Assembly (NCBI GenBank): GCA_947482345.1
Contig: CANKJN010000010.1
Location: 1 to 37,421, forward strand
Length of the DNA stretch: 37,421 nt
Direction of reading: 5' to 3'
Origin: Spartobacteria bacterium
GTDB lineage: Bacteria; Verrucomicrobiota; Verrucomicrobiia; Chthoniobacterales; UBA6821
The position numbers were made by a program, and so were the translations under genes. Position 1 is the first letter of the stretch, and each line of letters opens with the position of its first letter. This document shows positions 23,770 to 31,974 of the stretch, in pieces. The notes under the pieces are model-generated. The model saw only the letters and a list, made by a program, of their open reading frames with translations. It was not told where the DNA came from and searched no databases.

Positions 23770-24837
23770 ATGCCCCTGCTAACAATTTCCGAACTCAAGA
23801 AGGCCGCGCGTGAAGACTCCCCGCAAGAGGCCGTGGTCCATGCGCAGATCGAGAAACTGATCAGGAAGGAAGCAGCCAATGGCAAACCGTTTCACGAGGT
23901 TCAGTTCCGAGACGGATCGGAGAGCATGACCCTCCGTGCCTGGAGTGACACACCTGCCTTCGAGGCTTGCTCATCGCTCAAGGCCTCGGAGTTCGTCGAG
24001 ATCGAGGGGATCTTCAGCCACAGCTCAGCCTTTGGCCTTGATGCCAAACGCTGGGAACTCAATCCCCTGCCCGAGGAGGCGATCGATGCCCTGCTGGAGG
24101 GATCCGCCGAGCGCAGGGAACTTCTGGAACGATGCGACCGGATCATCACCGGGGCGGTGGAGAGCATCGCCGATCCAAGGATCAAGGCACTCTGCGGGCA
24201 ATTCCTCAGCCAGCACGGCCCCCGCTTCCGTCGTGCCGCGGCGGCACGGGGCAACCATCACGCCCGCCGCGGGGGACTGCTCGAGCACACCTCGCGGATG
24301 ATGGAATCGGCCCTGGCCCTCTGCGGCGTCTATCCGGAACTCAACCGCGACCTGATCATCGCCGGAGTCCTCTTCCACGATACGGGAAAGCTCTGGGAGA
24401 CCTGCCCTCCGGAGCGCGGCTTTGGCATTACTCCGGAGCTTCGCGGTGAACTTCTCGGACATCTCTCGATCGGGATCGAGTTGGTGAACTCGATCTGGCG
24501 CGAATTGCCCAAAGATGGGTGGGAGCAGTTCACCCCCTCCTCGGAGGATGTCCGACTTCACATCCTCCATCTGGTCGCCTCGCACCATGGGCAATTGGAA
24601 TACGGCTCTCCCGTCCTGCCCAAGACACCCGAGGCGGCCCTCCTGCACTTCATCGACAACATCGATGCACGCATGGAGATGTTCTTCACCGCCTACCAGG
24701 CGAATCCGTCGGCCGGCAACTCATCCCTGGAGTGGGTGCGCCCACTCGGGGTCGCGCCGGTGAATCCCCTCCCCGCGGTGACCGCCCCCTCGGAAACCGG
24801 CCTCTTATCGCAAGACGGGGAAGAACTGCTTCTTTAA
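23770..24837 (+). CDS. OB-fold plus HD-domain nuclease, YhaM-like
   Basis: The 355-aa protein has an N-terminal OB-fold (about 20-95, with DGSESMTLRAWSDTPAFE and FVEIEG) and an HD domain with NHHARRGGLLEHTSRMM (about 159-175) and the metal-binding pair in LFHDTGKL (His203-Asp204), followed by LHLVASHHGQLEYGSPVLPKTPEA. This is the layout of YhaM (CBF1) 3'-5' exoribonucleases, here in a Gram-negative type bacterium. The C-terminal 30 residues look unstructured. RNA is the likely substrate (family knowledge); DNA activity is possible. It follows queA by 104 bp and two mutually exclusive hairpins lie after its stop. Confidence 0.83.
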   Translation: MPLLTISELKKAAREDSPQEAVVHAQIEKLIRKEAANGKPFHEVQFRDGSESMTLRAWSDTPAFEACSSLKASEFVEIEGIFSHSSAFGLDAKRWELNPLPEEAIDALLEGSAERRELLERCDRIITGAVESIADPRIKALCGQFLSQHGPRFRRAAAARGNHHARRGGLLEHTSRMMESALALCGVYPELNRDLIIAGVLFHDTGKLWETCPPERGFGITPELRGELLGHLSIGIELVNSIWRELPKDGWEQFTPSSEDVRLHILHLVASHHGQLEYGSPVLPKTPEAALLHFIDNIDARMEMFFTAYQANPSAGNSSLEWVRPLGVAPVNPLPAVTAPSETGLLSQDGEELLL

Positions 24838-24839
24838 GT

Positions 24840-24888
24840 CACTCAAACTTCGAAGTTGAATGAGTGGCGCTGTGCCGCACGCCACTCA
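24840..24888 (+). promoter_or_regulatory. Two mutually exclusive hairpins before gpmA
   Basis: CACTCA (24840-24845) can pair with TGAGTG (24861-24866), enclosing the palindrome AACTTCGAAGTT (24846-24857). The same TGAGTG, as part of TGAGTGGCG (24861-24869), also pairs perfectly with CGCCACTCA (24880-24888). Only one can form at a time. A CTTTTT run follows at 24900-24905, 11 nt after the second stem. This resembles an attenuator layout, or it may just be a terminator for the preceding gene. Confidence 0.45.
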
Positions 24889-24976
24889 GACCACGGTTCC
24901 TTTTTCCCCATGGAATTTCATCGATGGTTCCACAGCTCTTTCCAAGGGGTGAGATTTTTGTGTAGGGTCATCCGAT

Positions 24977-25726
24977 ATGCATAAATTAGTTCTCATCCGC
25001 CACGGCGAAAGCACCTGGAACCGAGAAAACCGTTTCACCGGTTGGACTGATGTCGACCTGAACGAGAAGGGCCTCGGTGAAGCCAAGGCCGCCGGCGAAC
25101 TCCTCAGGAAGGAGGGCTACTCCTTCGACCGTGCTTTTGTCTCCGTTCTCAAGCGCGCGCTGCGGACGAACTGGATGATCCTGGACGAACTCGACGAACT
25201 CTGGATACCCATCGAGCGCTCCTGGCGCCTGAATGAGCGGCACTACGGCTCCCTTCAGGGCCTCAACAAGGCGGAGACCGCCGCCAAGTTCGGCGACGAT
25301 CAGGTGCTGATCTGGCGACGTAGTTACGATGTGCCGCCTCCGGCCCTCGAGAAGAGCGACGAGCGTTTTCCCGGCCACGATCCCCGCTACAGGAATGTGT
25401 CCGCGGCGGAACTTCCCCTGACCGAGTGCCTCAAGGACACGGTCGACCGAGTGCTGCCTTACTGGCACGAGGAGATAGCACCCGCCGTGAAGCGCGGGGA
25501 AAAGGTCCTCGTCACCGCGCACGGAAACACGCTCCGAGCCATGGTGAAGTATCTCGACAATCTCTCCGAGGAGGAGGTGCTTGCCCTGAACATCCCGACA
25601 GGCATTCCCCTGGTCTACGAGCTCGATGACAACCTGAAGCCGATCCGCCACTACTATCTGGGTGACCAGGAGGCGATCGCCGCAGCAGCCGCAGCCGTGG
25701 CCTCCCAAGGAAAGGCCCAGAAGTAG
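24977..25726 (+). CDS. gpmA: 2,3-bisphosphoglycerate-dependent phosphoglycerate mutase
   Basis: Interconverts 3- and 2-phosphoglycerate in glycolysis and gluconeogenesis in the cytoplasm. The 249-aa protein has the phosphohistidine motif RHGES (residues 8-12, His9), [14 protein letters not shown], the Glu in [16 protein letters not shown] and the second His in [15 protein letters not shown]. Length is as in E. coli GpmA. The ATG at 24977 directly starts conserved sequence; no good ribosome-binding site is visible. The M3 peptidase gene follows by 5 bp. Confidence 0.96.
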   Translation: MHKLVLIRHGESTWNRENRFTGWTDVDLNEKGLGEAKAAGELLRKEGYSFDRAFVSVLKRALRTNWMILDELDELWIPIERSWRLNERHYGSLQGLNKAETAAKFGDDQVLIWRRSYDVPPPALEKSDERFPGHDPRYRNVSAAELPLTECLKDTVDRVLPYWHEEIAPAVKRGEKVLVTAHGNTLRAMVKYLDNLSEEEVLALNIPTGIPLVYELDDNLKPIRHYYLGDQEAIAAAAAAVASQGKAQK

Positions 25727-25731
25727 GCTCC

Positions 25732-27606
25732 ATGCGATCCGCCGCCACTCCCCGACTCATCGCCGACCTCTCCGGGGAGGGTGGCACCTCCACGCTGATG
25801 ACCCGATCCCAGGTTCCCGTCGCTGATACCTGGGATCTCACCCCCATCTTCCCTGACGATGCCGCCTGGGAGGCGGAGTTCAAGGGTCTCTCCTCCCGCC
25901 ATGACGGCATCGCGAGGTTCAAGGGAACTCTGGGCCGGAGCGCCGCCGACCTTGCCGCGGTTCTGGAATTCGAGAAGTCGCTCGACCGCTCCACCGAGCG
26001 ACTCGCTCAATACGCCGGATTGCGACTCTCCGAGGACGGCTCCAACGATGCCTCCCTCGACCGCGACGGGAGACTCTCTTCCCTCTGCGCGAAGATCAGC
26101 GAAGCCTGCTCCTGGGTTGCCCCTGAGATCCAGGAGATCCCGGACGGGACCTTCGCAGCTTTCCTGACTGATCCGGTACTGGGCGACTGGCTTATTCCGC
26201 TCGGCCGCCTCCGCAGGCTCAGGCCCCACACGCTGGGAAACAAGGAGGAGCGCCTCCTCTCCCTCTCGATGCCTGTTCTCGGCGGACACCACGAGACATT
26301 CTCCCAGTTGACCAATGTCGACATGACCTTCGGCAAGGTCGCTGATGACCGGGGGCAGGAGATCGAACTGACCCAGAGCAGTTTCTCCTCCCTCCTCCAG
26401 CGGCCCGACCGCGAAGTCCGCAAGGCGGCCTTCGGAAAGTTCTACACGGAGTTCGACGCCCACCGCTATACCCTCGCCAGCTCGCTCGCGAGTTCCATCA
26501 AGGGGGATGTCTTCCTGGCACGCGCGCGCAACTACTCCTCCGCCCGCGAAGCCTCCCTCTTCCCCGACAATGTCCCCGTCTCCGTCTACGACAACCTGAT
26601 CGCGGCGGTGAGGTCGCGGCTTCCCGTCCTCCACCGCTATTACGCCCTCCGGCGGCAGGTCTTCAACCTCCCCGATCTCCATGTCTACGACACGTATGCC
26701 CCGCTTGTCTCGGCGGTCCAGAGCGACGTCTCCTTCGACAAGGCGACCGACATGGTGCTCGGCGCCCTGAAGCCGCTCGGCACGGAATACACCGACATCC
26801 TCGGGAAGGGACTCCACGGCGAGCGCTGGTGCGACCGCTATGAGAACAAGGGCAAGAGAAGCGGCGCCTTCTCCTACGGAACCTACGAGGCTCCCCCCTA
26901 TATCCTCATGAACTACAAGTCCGATGTCTTCTCGGACATTTACACCCTGGCGCATGAGGCCGGCCACTCCATGCATACCTGGTATGCTCGGAACACCCAG
27001 AGCTTCCAGAACTACCATTACCCGATCTTCCTCGCCGAGGTGGCCTCCACCTTCAACGAGATCCTGCTGACCGAGCATCTCCTTGCCGAAACCAGGGACC
27101 GCTCCATGCGCGCCTACCTGATCAACCGTCAGATCGACGATCTGCGCGGAACGCTCTTCCGGCAGACGATGTTCGCGGAGTTCGAGAAACTCACCCATGA
27201 AGCCGAGGAATCGGGCGCAGCCCTCACGCTGGAAAGCTTCCGCAAGACCTACCGCGGCCTCCTTGATGCCTACTTCGGCACGGGCGTCGTTATCGACCCG
27301 CAGCTTGAACTCGAGTGCCTGCGCATCCCCCATTTCTACAGCGCCTTCTACGTCTACAAGTATGCCACCGGCATCTCGGCCGCGATCACCCTTGCGGACG
27401 GCGTCCTGAAAACAGGCGAGACCGGGCGCTACTTCGGATTCCTGCGCAGCGGGGGAAGCAAGTTCCCCATCGAGACACTGGCCGATGCGGGGGTGGACAT
27501 GAATTCCCCCCGGCCCGTGAATGCCGCGCTCGACCTCTTCGAGCGCAGGGTTGCCGAATTGGAACAGCTCCTGCTCGAGTCCGGGACACCCAACGCCGCC
27601 GAGTAA
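25732..27606 (+). CDS. pepF: M3 family oligoendopeptidase (PepF-like)
   Basis: A cytoplasmic zinc metallopeptidase that cleaves short peptides. The zinc motif is HEAGH (408-412) in YTLAHEAGHSMHTWYA; the third ligand Glu should be in FLAEVASTFNE. Other PepF features are GVSSFSDLLQRP-like (SFSSLLQRPDREVRKAAF), PDNVPVSVYDNLI, and GTYEAPPYILMNY. The length of 624 aa is typical. A second ATG at 25798 (MTRSQVPVADTWDLTPIF) starts right at family homology and may be the true start, as the first 22 residues look extra. The histidine kinase gene overlaps its stop by 1 nt. Confidence 0.93.
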   Translation: MRSAATPRLIADLSGEGGTSTLMTRSQVPVADTWDLTPIFPDDAAWEAEFKGLSSRHDGIARFKGTLGRSAADLAAVLEFEKSLDRSTERLAQYAGLRLSEDGSNDASLDRDGRLSSLCAKISEACSWVAPEIQEIPDGTFAAFLTDPVLGDWLIPLGRLRRLRPHTLGNKEERLLSLSMPVLGGHHETFSQLTNVDMTFGKVADDRGQEIELTQSSFSSLLQRPDREVRKAAFGKFYTEFDAHRYTLASSLASSIKGDVFLARARNYSSAREASLFPDNVPVSVYDNLIAAVRSRLPVLHRYYALRRQVFNLPDLHVYDTYAPLVSAVQSDVSFDKATDMVLGALKPLGTEYTDILGKGLHGERWCDRYENKGKRSGAFSYGTYEAPPYILMNYKSDVFSDIYTLAHEAGHSMHTWYARNTQSFQNYHYPIFLAEVASTFNEILLTEHLLAETRDRSMRAYLINRQIDDLRGTLFRQTMFAEFEKLTHEAEESGAALTLESFRKTYRGLLDAYFGTGVVIDPQLELECLRIPHFYSAFYVYKYATGISAAITLADGVLKTGETGRYFGFLRSGGSKFPIETLADAGVDMNSPRPVNAALDLFERRVAELEQLLLESGTPNAAE

Positions 27607-28790
27607 TGAACAGGGGATTCATCGACAAACTTGTCGAGCGGATCCGCTTTGTTGAACCGGCCGACATCGGCCACTACCTCCAACTCCTTTCCAAGGAGAA
27701 GGGATTCCTCGAAACCATCTTCAACGCGATCCTCGAGGGGGTCATCGTCACGGATCCTCAGGACCGGATCATCTACATGAACCGGGCGGCCTGCGCCTTC
27801 TTCGGCATGGATGGCGCGGAACACATAGGACGCAGTCTTGCCGTGGCCATTCCCGGGCTCGATCTCCGCTCCGTGGCCCGCACCGGGGATGTGATGAGCC
27901 GCGATCTCGAGGTCTTCTATCCCGAACGGAGATTCCTGAACTTCTACGTCACCCCCCTGATGAGCGACGAGGAGGAGAGCTCCCGCAAGGAGCTCGTCGG
28001 CAGGGCCGTCATCCTCCGCGACATCACCGAGGAACGTCGCGAAACGCAGGAGACGATCGAGAGCGAGCGCTTCTCGGCCGTAACACTGCTGGCAGCCGCG
28101 GTGGCGCATGAAATCGGCAACCCGCTGAACTCGCTCGATATCCAACTCCAGTTGATCGAACGCCGCCTGAAAAAAGGCCTTGCCGGCGAAGGTGAGGTCG
28201 GAGACCTAGCCAAGTCGATCGCGATTGCCCGGGCAGAGGTCGCCAGGCTTGATCAAATCATCTCCAAGTTCCTCAAGGCCGTGCGCCCCTCACCGCTGGA
28301 GGCTGTACCCTCGGACTTTAATGCGCTGATCATCGAGAGTGTCGACTTCCTGAAACGTGAGATCGAGGACCGTGGAATCAACGTGGAGATCTTTCCGGGC
28401 AAGAACCTCCCTCCGGCAACCCTCGACAGGGACCAGATCAGGCAGGCCCTTTACAACGTGATCCGGAACAGCTTCCAGGCCATGGGAAGCTCCGGAAAGC
28501 TCCGCGTGGTGACCGGATACGACGACACCCATGTCTGGGTCAGCATCGGCGACACAGGCGGCGGCATCGACCCCTCGGTTGCCGACAGGATCTTCCATCC
28601 CTACGTGACGACAAAGAGCGACGGAAGCGGCCTCGGCCTCCATGTCGTCCAGCGGATTGTCAGGGATCATGGCGGAGAGATCGACCTCAAGAGCGCCGCA
28701 GGGAAGGGACTCCTCTTCACCATTCGTCTCCCTCGACAGGACCGCCGCGTCCGTTTCCTTCCCGCGATTTCCGAAGAATCAAAGAACTGA
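27606..28790 (+). CDS. Soluble PAS-domain sensor histidine kinase (NtrB-like)
   Basis: The 394-aa protein has no membrane segment. It has a PAS domain (about 35-150, beginning ETIFNAILEGVIVTDPQDRI), a HisKA domain with the phospho-acceptor His168 in AVAHEIGNPLNSL, and an HATPase_c domain with N box (QALYNVIRNSFQAM), G1 (IGDTGGGID) and G2 (KSDGSGLGLHVVQRIV). It should sense a cytoplasmic signal and phosphorylate a response regulator, but none is adjacent. The ATG at 27606 overlaps the pepF stop as TAATG, indicating coupled translation. The upstream frame runs into pepF and is a shadow. An inverted-repeat element starts 3 nt after the stop. Confidence 0.9.
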   Translation: MNRGFIDKLVERIRFVEPADIGHYLQLLSKEKGFLETIFNAILEGVIVTDPQDRIIYMNRAACAFFGMDGAEHIGRSLAVAIPGLDLRSVARTGDVMSRDLEVFYPERRFLNFYVTPLMSDEEESSRKELVGRAVILRDITEERRETQETIESERFSAVTLLAAAVAHEIGNPLNSLDIQLQLIERRLKKGLAGEGEVGDLAKSIAIARAEVARLDQIISKFLKAVRPSPLEAVPSDFNALIIESVDFLKREIEDRGINVEIFPGKNLPPATLDRDQIRQALYNVIRNSFQAMGSSGKLRVVTGYDDTHVWVSIGDTGGGIDPSVADRIFHPYVTTKSDGSGLGLHVVQRIVRDHGGEIDLKSAAGKGLLFTIRLPRQDRRVRFLPAISEESKN

Positions 28791-28793
28791 AGA

Positions 28794-28965
28794 GAATCTC
28801 GCGCAGAAGCAACGGATGCGAAGCAACGGCCTTGCAAGCAAACGCAGAGCAGAGATAGGACTGAATGAAAGGTGTGGATAGGTCATGCCAAGGATAATTG
28901 ATCGACTTCCACTTCTTCCCCCGTTGAATTTTTTCCTCGGCGTCTCTGCTCTGCGGGAGATTTCT
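28794..28965. repeat. Inverted-repeat element with a nested insertion in the left arm
   Basis: GAATCTCGCGCAGA (28794-28807) continued by GCAGAGA (28849-28855) pairs with TCTCTGCTCTGCGGGAGATTTC (28943-28964). About 41 nt (28808-28848) interrupt the left arm and contain AACGGATGCGAAGCAACG (28811-28828). GCAGA flanks the insertion on both sides (28803-28807 and 28844-28848), like a short target duplication. Confidence 0.65.
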
Positions 28966-29008
28966 TTCCTGATTTCCTGATTTCCATATTAAAATCACCA
29001 ATTATCCC

Positions 29009-29494
29009 ATGACCACATCACTCCAAGTCGGCGATAAAGCCCCCTCCTTCACCACCACTGCCGTCGGCGGCGACTATGCCTCCGGCACTCCGCTGAATCT
29101 CTCCGAACTCAAGGGATCGCCCGTTGTCCTCTACTTCTACCCCAAGGACGACACGCCGGGATGCACCACCCAGGCGTGCGGCATTCGCGATTCCTGGAAC
29201 GAGTTGAAGAAGACTGGAGCTGCGATCTTCGGCGTCAGCATAGATCCGGATAAGTCTCACACGAAGTTCATCACCAAGTTCGACCTCCCCTTCCCCCTGC
29301 TCTCGGATACGGACAAGTCGATCGTCGAGGCCTACGGAGTCTGGGTGGAGAAATCCATGTACGGAAAGAAATACATGGGAACGGAACGGACCACCTTTGT
29401 CATCGACGCCAAGGGTAAGATCGCCGCCATCTTCCCGAAAGTGAAACCCGCCGAACACGCAGGCCTTCTCATGAAGGCGCTACAAACCTTGTAG
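29009..29494 (+). CDS. bcp: Thioredoxin-dependent peroxiredoxin (Bcp/PrxQ type)
   Basis: Reduces hydrogen peroxide and organic peroxides using thioredoxin. The 161-aa protein has YPKDDTPGCTTQACGIRD, with the peroxidatic Cys52 and the resolving Cys57 five residues later, the spacing of the classical Bcp/PrxQ atypical 2-Cys class. FGVSIDPDKSHTKFITKFDLPFPLLSD and the later GTERTTFVIDAKGKI are also typical. It is not obviously in an operon: 218 bp precede it, containing an inverted-repeat element, and 127 bp follow. Confidence 0.95.
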   Translation: MTTSLQVGDKAPSFTTTAVGGDYASGTPLNLSELKGSPVVLYFYPKDDTPGCTTQACGIRDSWNELKKTGAAIFGVSIDPDKSHTKFITKFDLPFPLLSDTDKSIVEAYGVWVEKSMYGKKYMGTERTTFVIDAKGKIAAIFPKVKPAEHAGLLMKALQTL

Positions 29495-29621
29495 GAGCCG
29501 TCGTTTCAATCTGAAAAAAAGAAGTGGGTTGGGTATCCCCTAAACAGCCAATCACTTTTCACCTTCGGAATTTGGGTTTAGCTTGCCAAATCAAGCCGCG
29601 AGAAGTCATATTTTCAAATCA

Positions 29622-30047
29622 GTGAAGACTTCCCCCTTAGCTCTGATACTCATGCTTCTTGTCAGTACTTCCGCGGCCTTTGCGGACATACAGGCTCCTC
29701 CCCAGTCCAATCAGGGACCGACACGGAAGTTGGGACGCGGCATTGGCAACATGCTCTACGGCTCCACAGAGATCTTTGAATCCATGTCCGATGTAAATTA
29801 TACGGACGGAAACTCCGCCGCCTTCAGCTATGGGTTGGTCCGTGGACTCGGACGCACCCTCTCCCGCATCGGCTACGGTGCCTTCGAGACAGTCACATTC
29901 CCATTCCCGACCAATCACGGCACCTACAAGCCCCCCTACAATAATAACATCCAGTGGCTGAACTCAGGCTACTCGGAGTTCCCTCCCGAAGTCGGTTTCG
30001 AGACCAAGTACGACTACGCTCGCCAGTACAGCAGTCAGAGCTGGTAA
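29622..30047 (+). CDS. Small exported protein of the TIGR04073 type (exosortase-system-associated)
   Basis: The 141-aa protein has a signal peptide (cleavage after AAFA, about residue 21) and the family pattern: KLGRGIGNMLYGSTEIFESM, then GLVRGLGRTLSRIGYGAFETVTFPFPT, then a C terminus rich in Tyr, Pro and Asn (KPPYNNNIQWLNSGYSEFPPEVGF). TIGR04073 proteins are known mainly from Verrucomicrobia with exosortase systems and have no assigned activity; no exosortase or PEP-CTERM gene is seen here. The start is uncertain: I use GTG 29622, which gives a clean signal peptide; TTG 29583 would add 13 residues. Confidence 0.78.
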   Translation: MKTSPLALILMLLVSTSAAFADIQAPPQSNQGPTRKLGRGIGNMLYGSTEIFESMSDVNYTDGNSAAFSYGLVRGLGRTLSRIGYGAFETVTFPFPTNHGTYKPPYNNNIQWLNSGYSEFPPEVGFETKYDYARQYSSQSW

Positions 30048-30378
30048 GTGCGCGCTGCCTATTGCAGCGCATGGAACTAGAAAAGCTGCCAGAGGAGTGG
30101 ATGCCGCCTCATGAGAAACACGATCACCGCGTAACGGTGAGGCCGTAGCTCAACTTGCAGCATTGGATCCAAGGGGATGGGGGAGATGGTCTTATACCAT
30201 CTCCACTCTTATTCCGGTAGAATCAGCTGGGTCTTTCGGCGATGGGCGTTGTTGTCATCCCTCGGCTTATCTTCAGATAGCCCTCGGTCTTCCGCCTAGC
30301 CCATCACCAAAATCCCTTCGCCAATTCCACCAGACTAATCGTGTCAATGGTATTACCCGCGTTCCCTCAAGAGGCAGT
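30048..30378. other. Gene-free stretch between TIGR04073 and nadB stops
   Basis: The two genes converge on this stretch. It has three hairpins: GCGCTGC-CTATT-GCAGCGC (30052-30070) right after the TIGR04073 stop, TCACCG-CGTAA-CGGTGA (about 30124-30140), and the strong one at 30182-30204. No gene was seen. Confidence 0.5.
30182..30204. terminator. Candidate bidirectional terminator
   Basis: GGAGATGGT (30182-30190), loop CTTAT, ACCATCTCC (30196-30204) form a perfect 9-bp stem. On the plus strand ACTCTTATTCC follows, a weak T tract. The position between convergent genes fits a terminator. Confidence 0.45.
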
Positions 30379-31974
30379 CTAAATTCTCCTGATCACTGTG
30401 TCGTGAAGAAACTTTGCGTCGTCGTGACCGGGATAATCGAGGGTGTAGTGAAGGCCGCGGCTCTCCTTCCTGCTGATGGCGCAGTCGACGATGAGTGAGG
30501 CGGTGGTCGCGAGATTGCGGAGTTCGAGAAGGTCTGCGGTGATCTTGAAGTTCCAGTAGAACTCTTGGATCTCGGTCTGGAGATTGCGGAGGCGTGTGGC
30601 AGCGCGCTGGAGCCGCTTGTCGGTGCGGACGATGCCGACATAATCCCACATGAGCCGCCTGATCTCGTCCCAGTTGTGGTAGATGACGACCATCTCGTCC
30701 ACATCGCTGACCTTGCCCGGCCGCCACTCGGGAAGGACGATCTCTGTCGCCTGACGGTGATGGTTTCGGCTCGCCTTGGCCTCGGCCCGATGGGCCATGA
30801 CCAGCGCCTCAAGAAGGGAGTTGCTGGCAAGCCGGTTGGCGCCGTGAAGCCCGGTGCAGGCGGCCTCACCCACGGCATAAAGTCCCCGGAGGCTGGTTTC
30901 GCCGTTGAGGTCGGTCTTCACGCCGCCGCACTGGTAATGGGCTGCAGGAACCACGGGGATCGGCTGCCGGGTGATGTCGATCCCAAGCCCGAGGCAGGTC
31001 TCGTGAATTGTCGGAAATCGCTCCCTGATGAACTCGGCCGGCTTGTGCGAGATATCAAGGAAGACGCACGGCTTTCCGCTACGCTTCATCTCGGCATCGA
31101 TCGCGCGCGCGACGATGTCGCGGGGGGCCAGTTCGAGGCGCGGATCATACTTCTCCATGAAGCGGCGCCCCTGACTATCGGTGAGGACACCCCCCTCGCC
31201 GCGCACCGCCTCGGTGATGAGAAAGGATTTGGCCTTGGGGTGATAGAGGCAGGTCGGATGGAACTGCATGAACTCCATGTTCTCGATCGCTGCTCCGGCC
31301 CGCCATGCCATCGCCACGCCGTCACCGGTGGCGATGTCGGGATTGGTGGTATAGAGGTAGACCCGCCCGCATCCCCCCGTGGCCAGGATGGTGACGTCGG
31401 TGCGAAGGGTCTCGACCTCTCCTGTGGCCTCGTTGAGGACGTAAAGACCGACGCAGGAATCCTCCATGGCGTAGCCGAGCTTGCCGGTGGTGATGAGATC
31501 CACGGCCATGTGGTTCTCCAGCACGGTGATATTCGGATGGGCGGCCACGGCTTCCAGCAGCGTCCGCTCGATTTCGAATCCCGTGGCGTCCTTGGCATGC
31601 AGGATGCGGCGCTTGGAATGCCCTCCCTCGCGGCCGAGGTCCGGTTCCTTGCCTCCCCCCGGTGTCGTGCGTTCGTCGAAATGCATCCCGAGGGAGACAA
31701 GTCCGGCAATACGCTCAGGCCCCTCGGCCACCACGCTCCGCACGACCTCCTCATTGCACAGTCCATCCCCTGCGATGAGCGTGTCGCGGACATGTAGGGC
31801 GATGGAATCCTCGCTGCTCGTCACGCAGGCGATGCCGCCCTGAGCCCAGGCGGTGTTGGAATCGGCGCGCGATTTCTTGGTGACGATGGCGACCGATCCC
31901 TTTTCGGCTGCCTTCAGCGCATAGGTCAGTCCCGCAATTCCGCTGCCGACAACGACGTGATCAAAGGTTTTCAT
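30379..31974 (-). CDS. nadB: L-aspartate oxidase NadB
   Basis: NadB oxidises L-aspartate to iminoaspartate, the first step of de novo NAD synthesis, using FAD. The 531-aa protein has the FAD motif VVGSGIAGLTYAL (about 6-18), KSRADSNTAWAQGGIA, RTPGGG-like TTPGGGKEPDLGREGGHSKRR-type active-site segment, MEFMQFHPTCLY, VPAAHYQCGGVKTD and LYAVGEAACTGLHGANRLASNSLLEALV. Its ATG overlaps the panC stop by 1 nt (TGATG). NadA and NadC genes are not in the window; nadD is at 8525. Confidence 0.95.
   Translation of the reverse strand: MKTFDHVVVGSGIAGLTYALKAAEKGSVAIVTKKSRADSNTAWAQGGIACVTSSEDSIALHVRDTLIAGDGLCNEEVVRSVVAEGPERIAGLVSLGMHFDERTTPGGGKEPDLGREGGHSKRRILHAKDATGFEIERTLLEAVAAHPNITVLENHMAVDLITTGKLGYAMEDSCVGLYVLNEATGEVETLRTDVTILATGGCGRVYLYTTNPDIATGDGVAMAWRAGAAIENMEFMQFHPTCLYHPKAKSFLITEAVRGEGGVLTDSQGRRFMEKYDPRLELAPRDIVARAIDAEMKRSGKPCVFLDISHKPAEFIRERFPTIHETCLGLGIDITRQPIPVVPAAHYQCGGVKTDLNGETSLRGLYAVGEAACTGLHGANRLASNSLLEALVMAHRAEAKASRNHHRQATEIVLPEWRPGKVSDVDEMVVIYHNWDEIRRLMWDYVGIVRTDKRLQRAATRLRNLQTEIQEFYWNFKITADLLELRNLATTASLIVDCAISRKESRGLHYTLDYPGHDDAKFLHDTVIRRI

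Noticed and set aside
25654-27333. Long minus-strand frame opposite the M3 peptidase gene (559 codons)
   Set aside because: It is a shadow of pepF in G+C-rich DNA; it is Gly/Val/Glu-rich and matches no family, while the plus-strand frame has the HEAGH zinc motif.
28808-28848. Nested insert considered as a tRNA or attachment-site fragment
   Set aside because: It shows no tRNA arm or anticodon pattern and no integrase gene is nearby.
30565-31797. Long plus-strand frame opposite nadB (410 codons)
   Set aside because: It is a shadow of a clearly identified nadB gene, without domain features. The same applies to long frames opposite accC, thiE/midA and the GH63-like gene.
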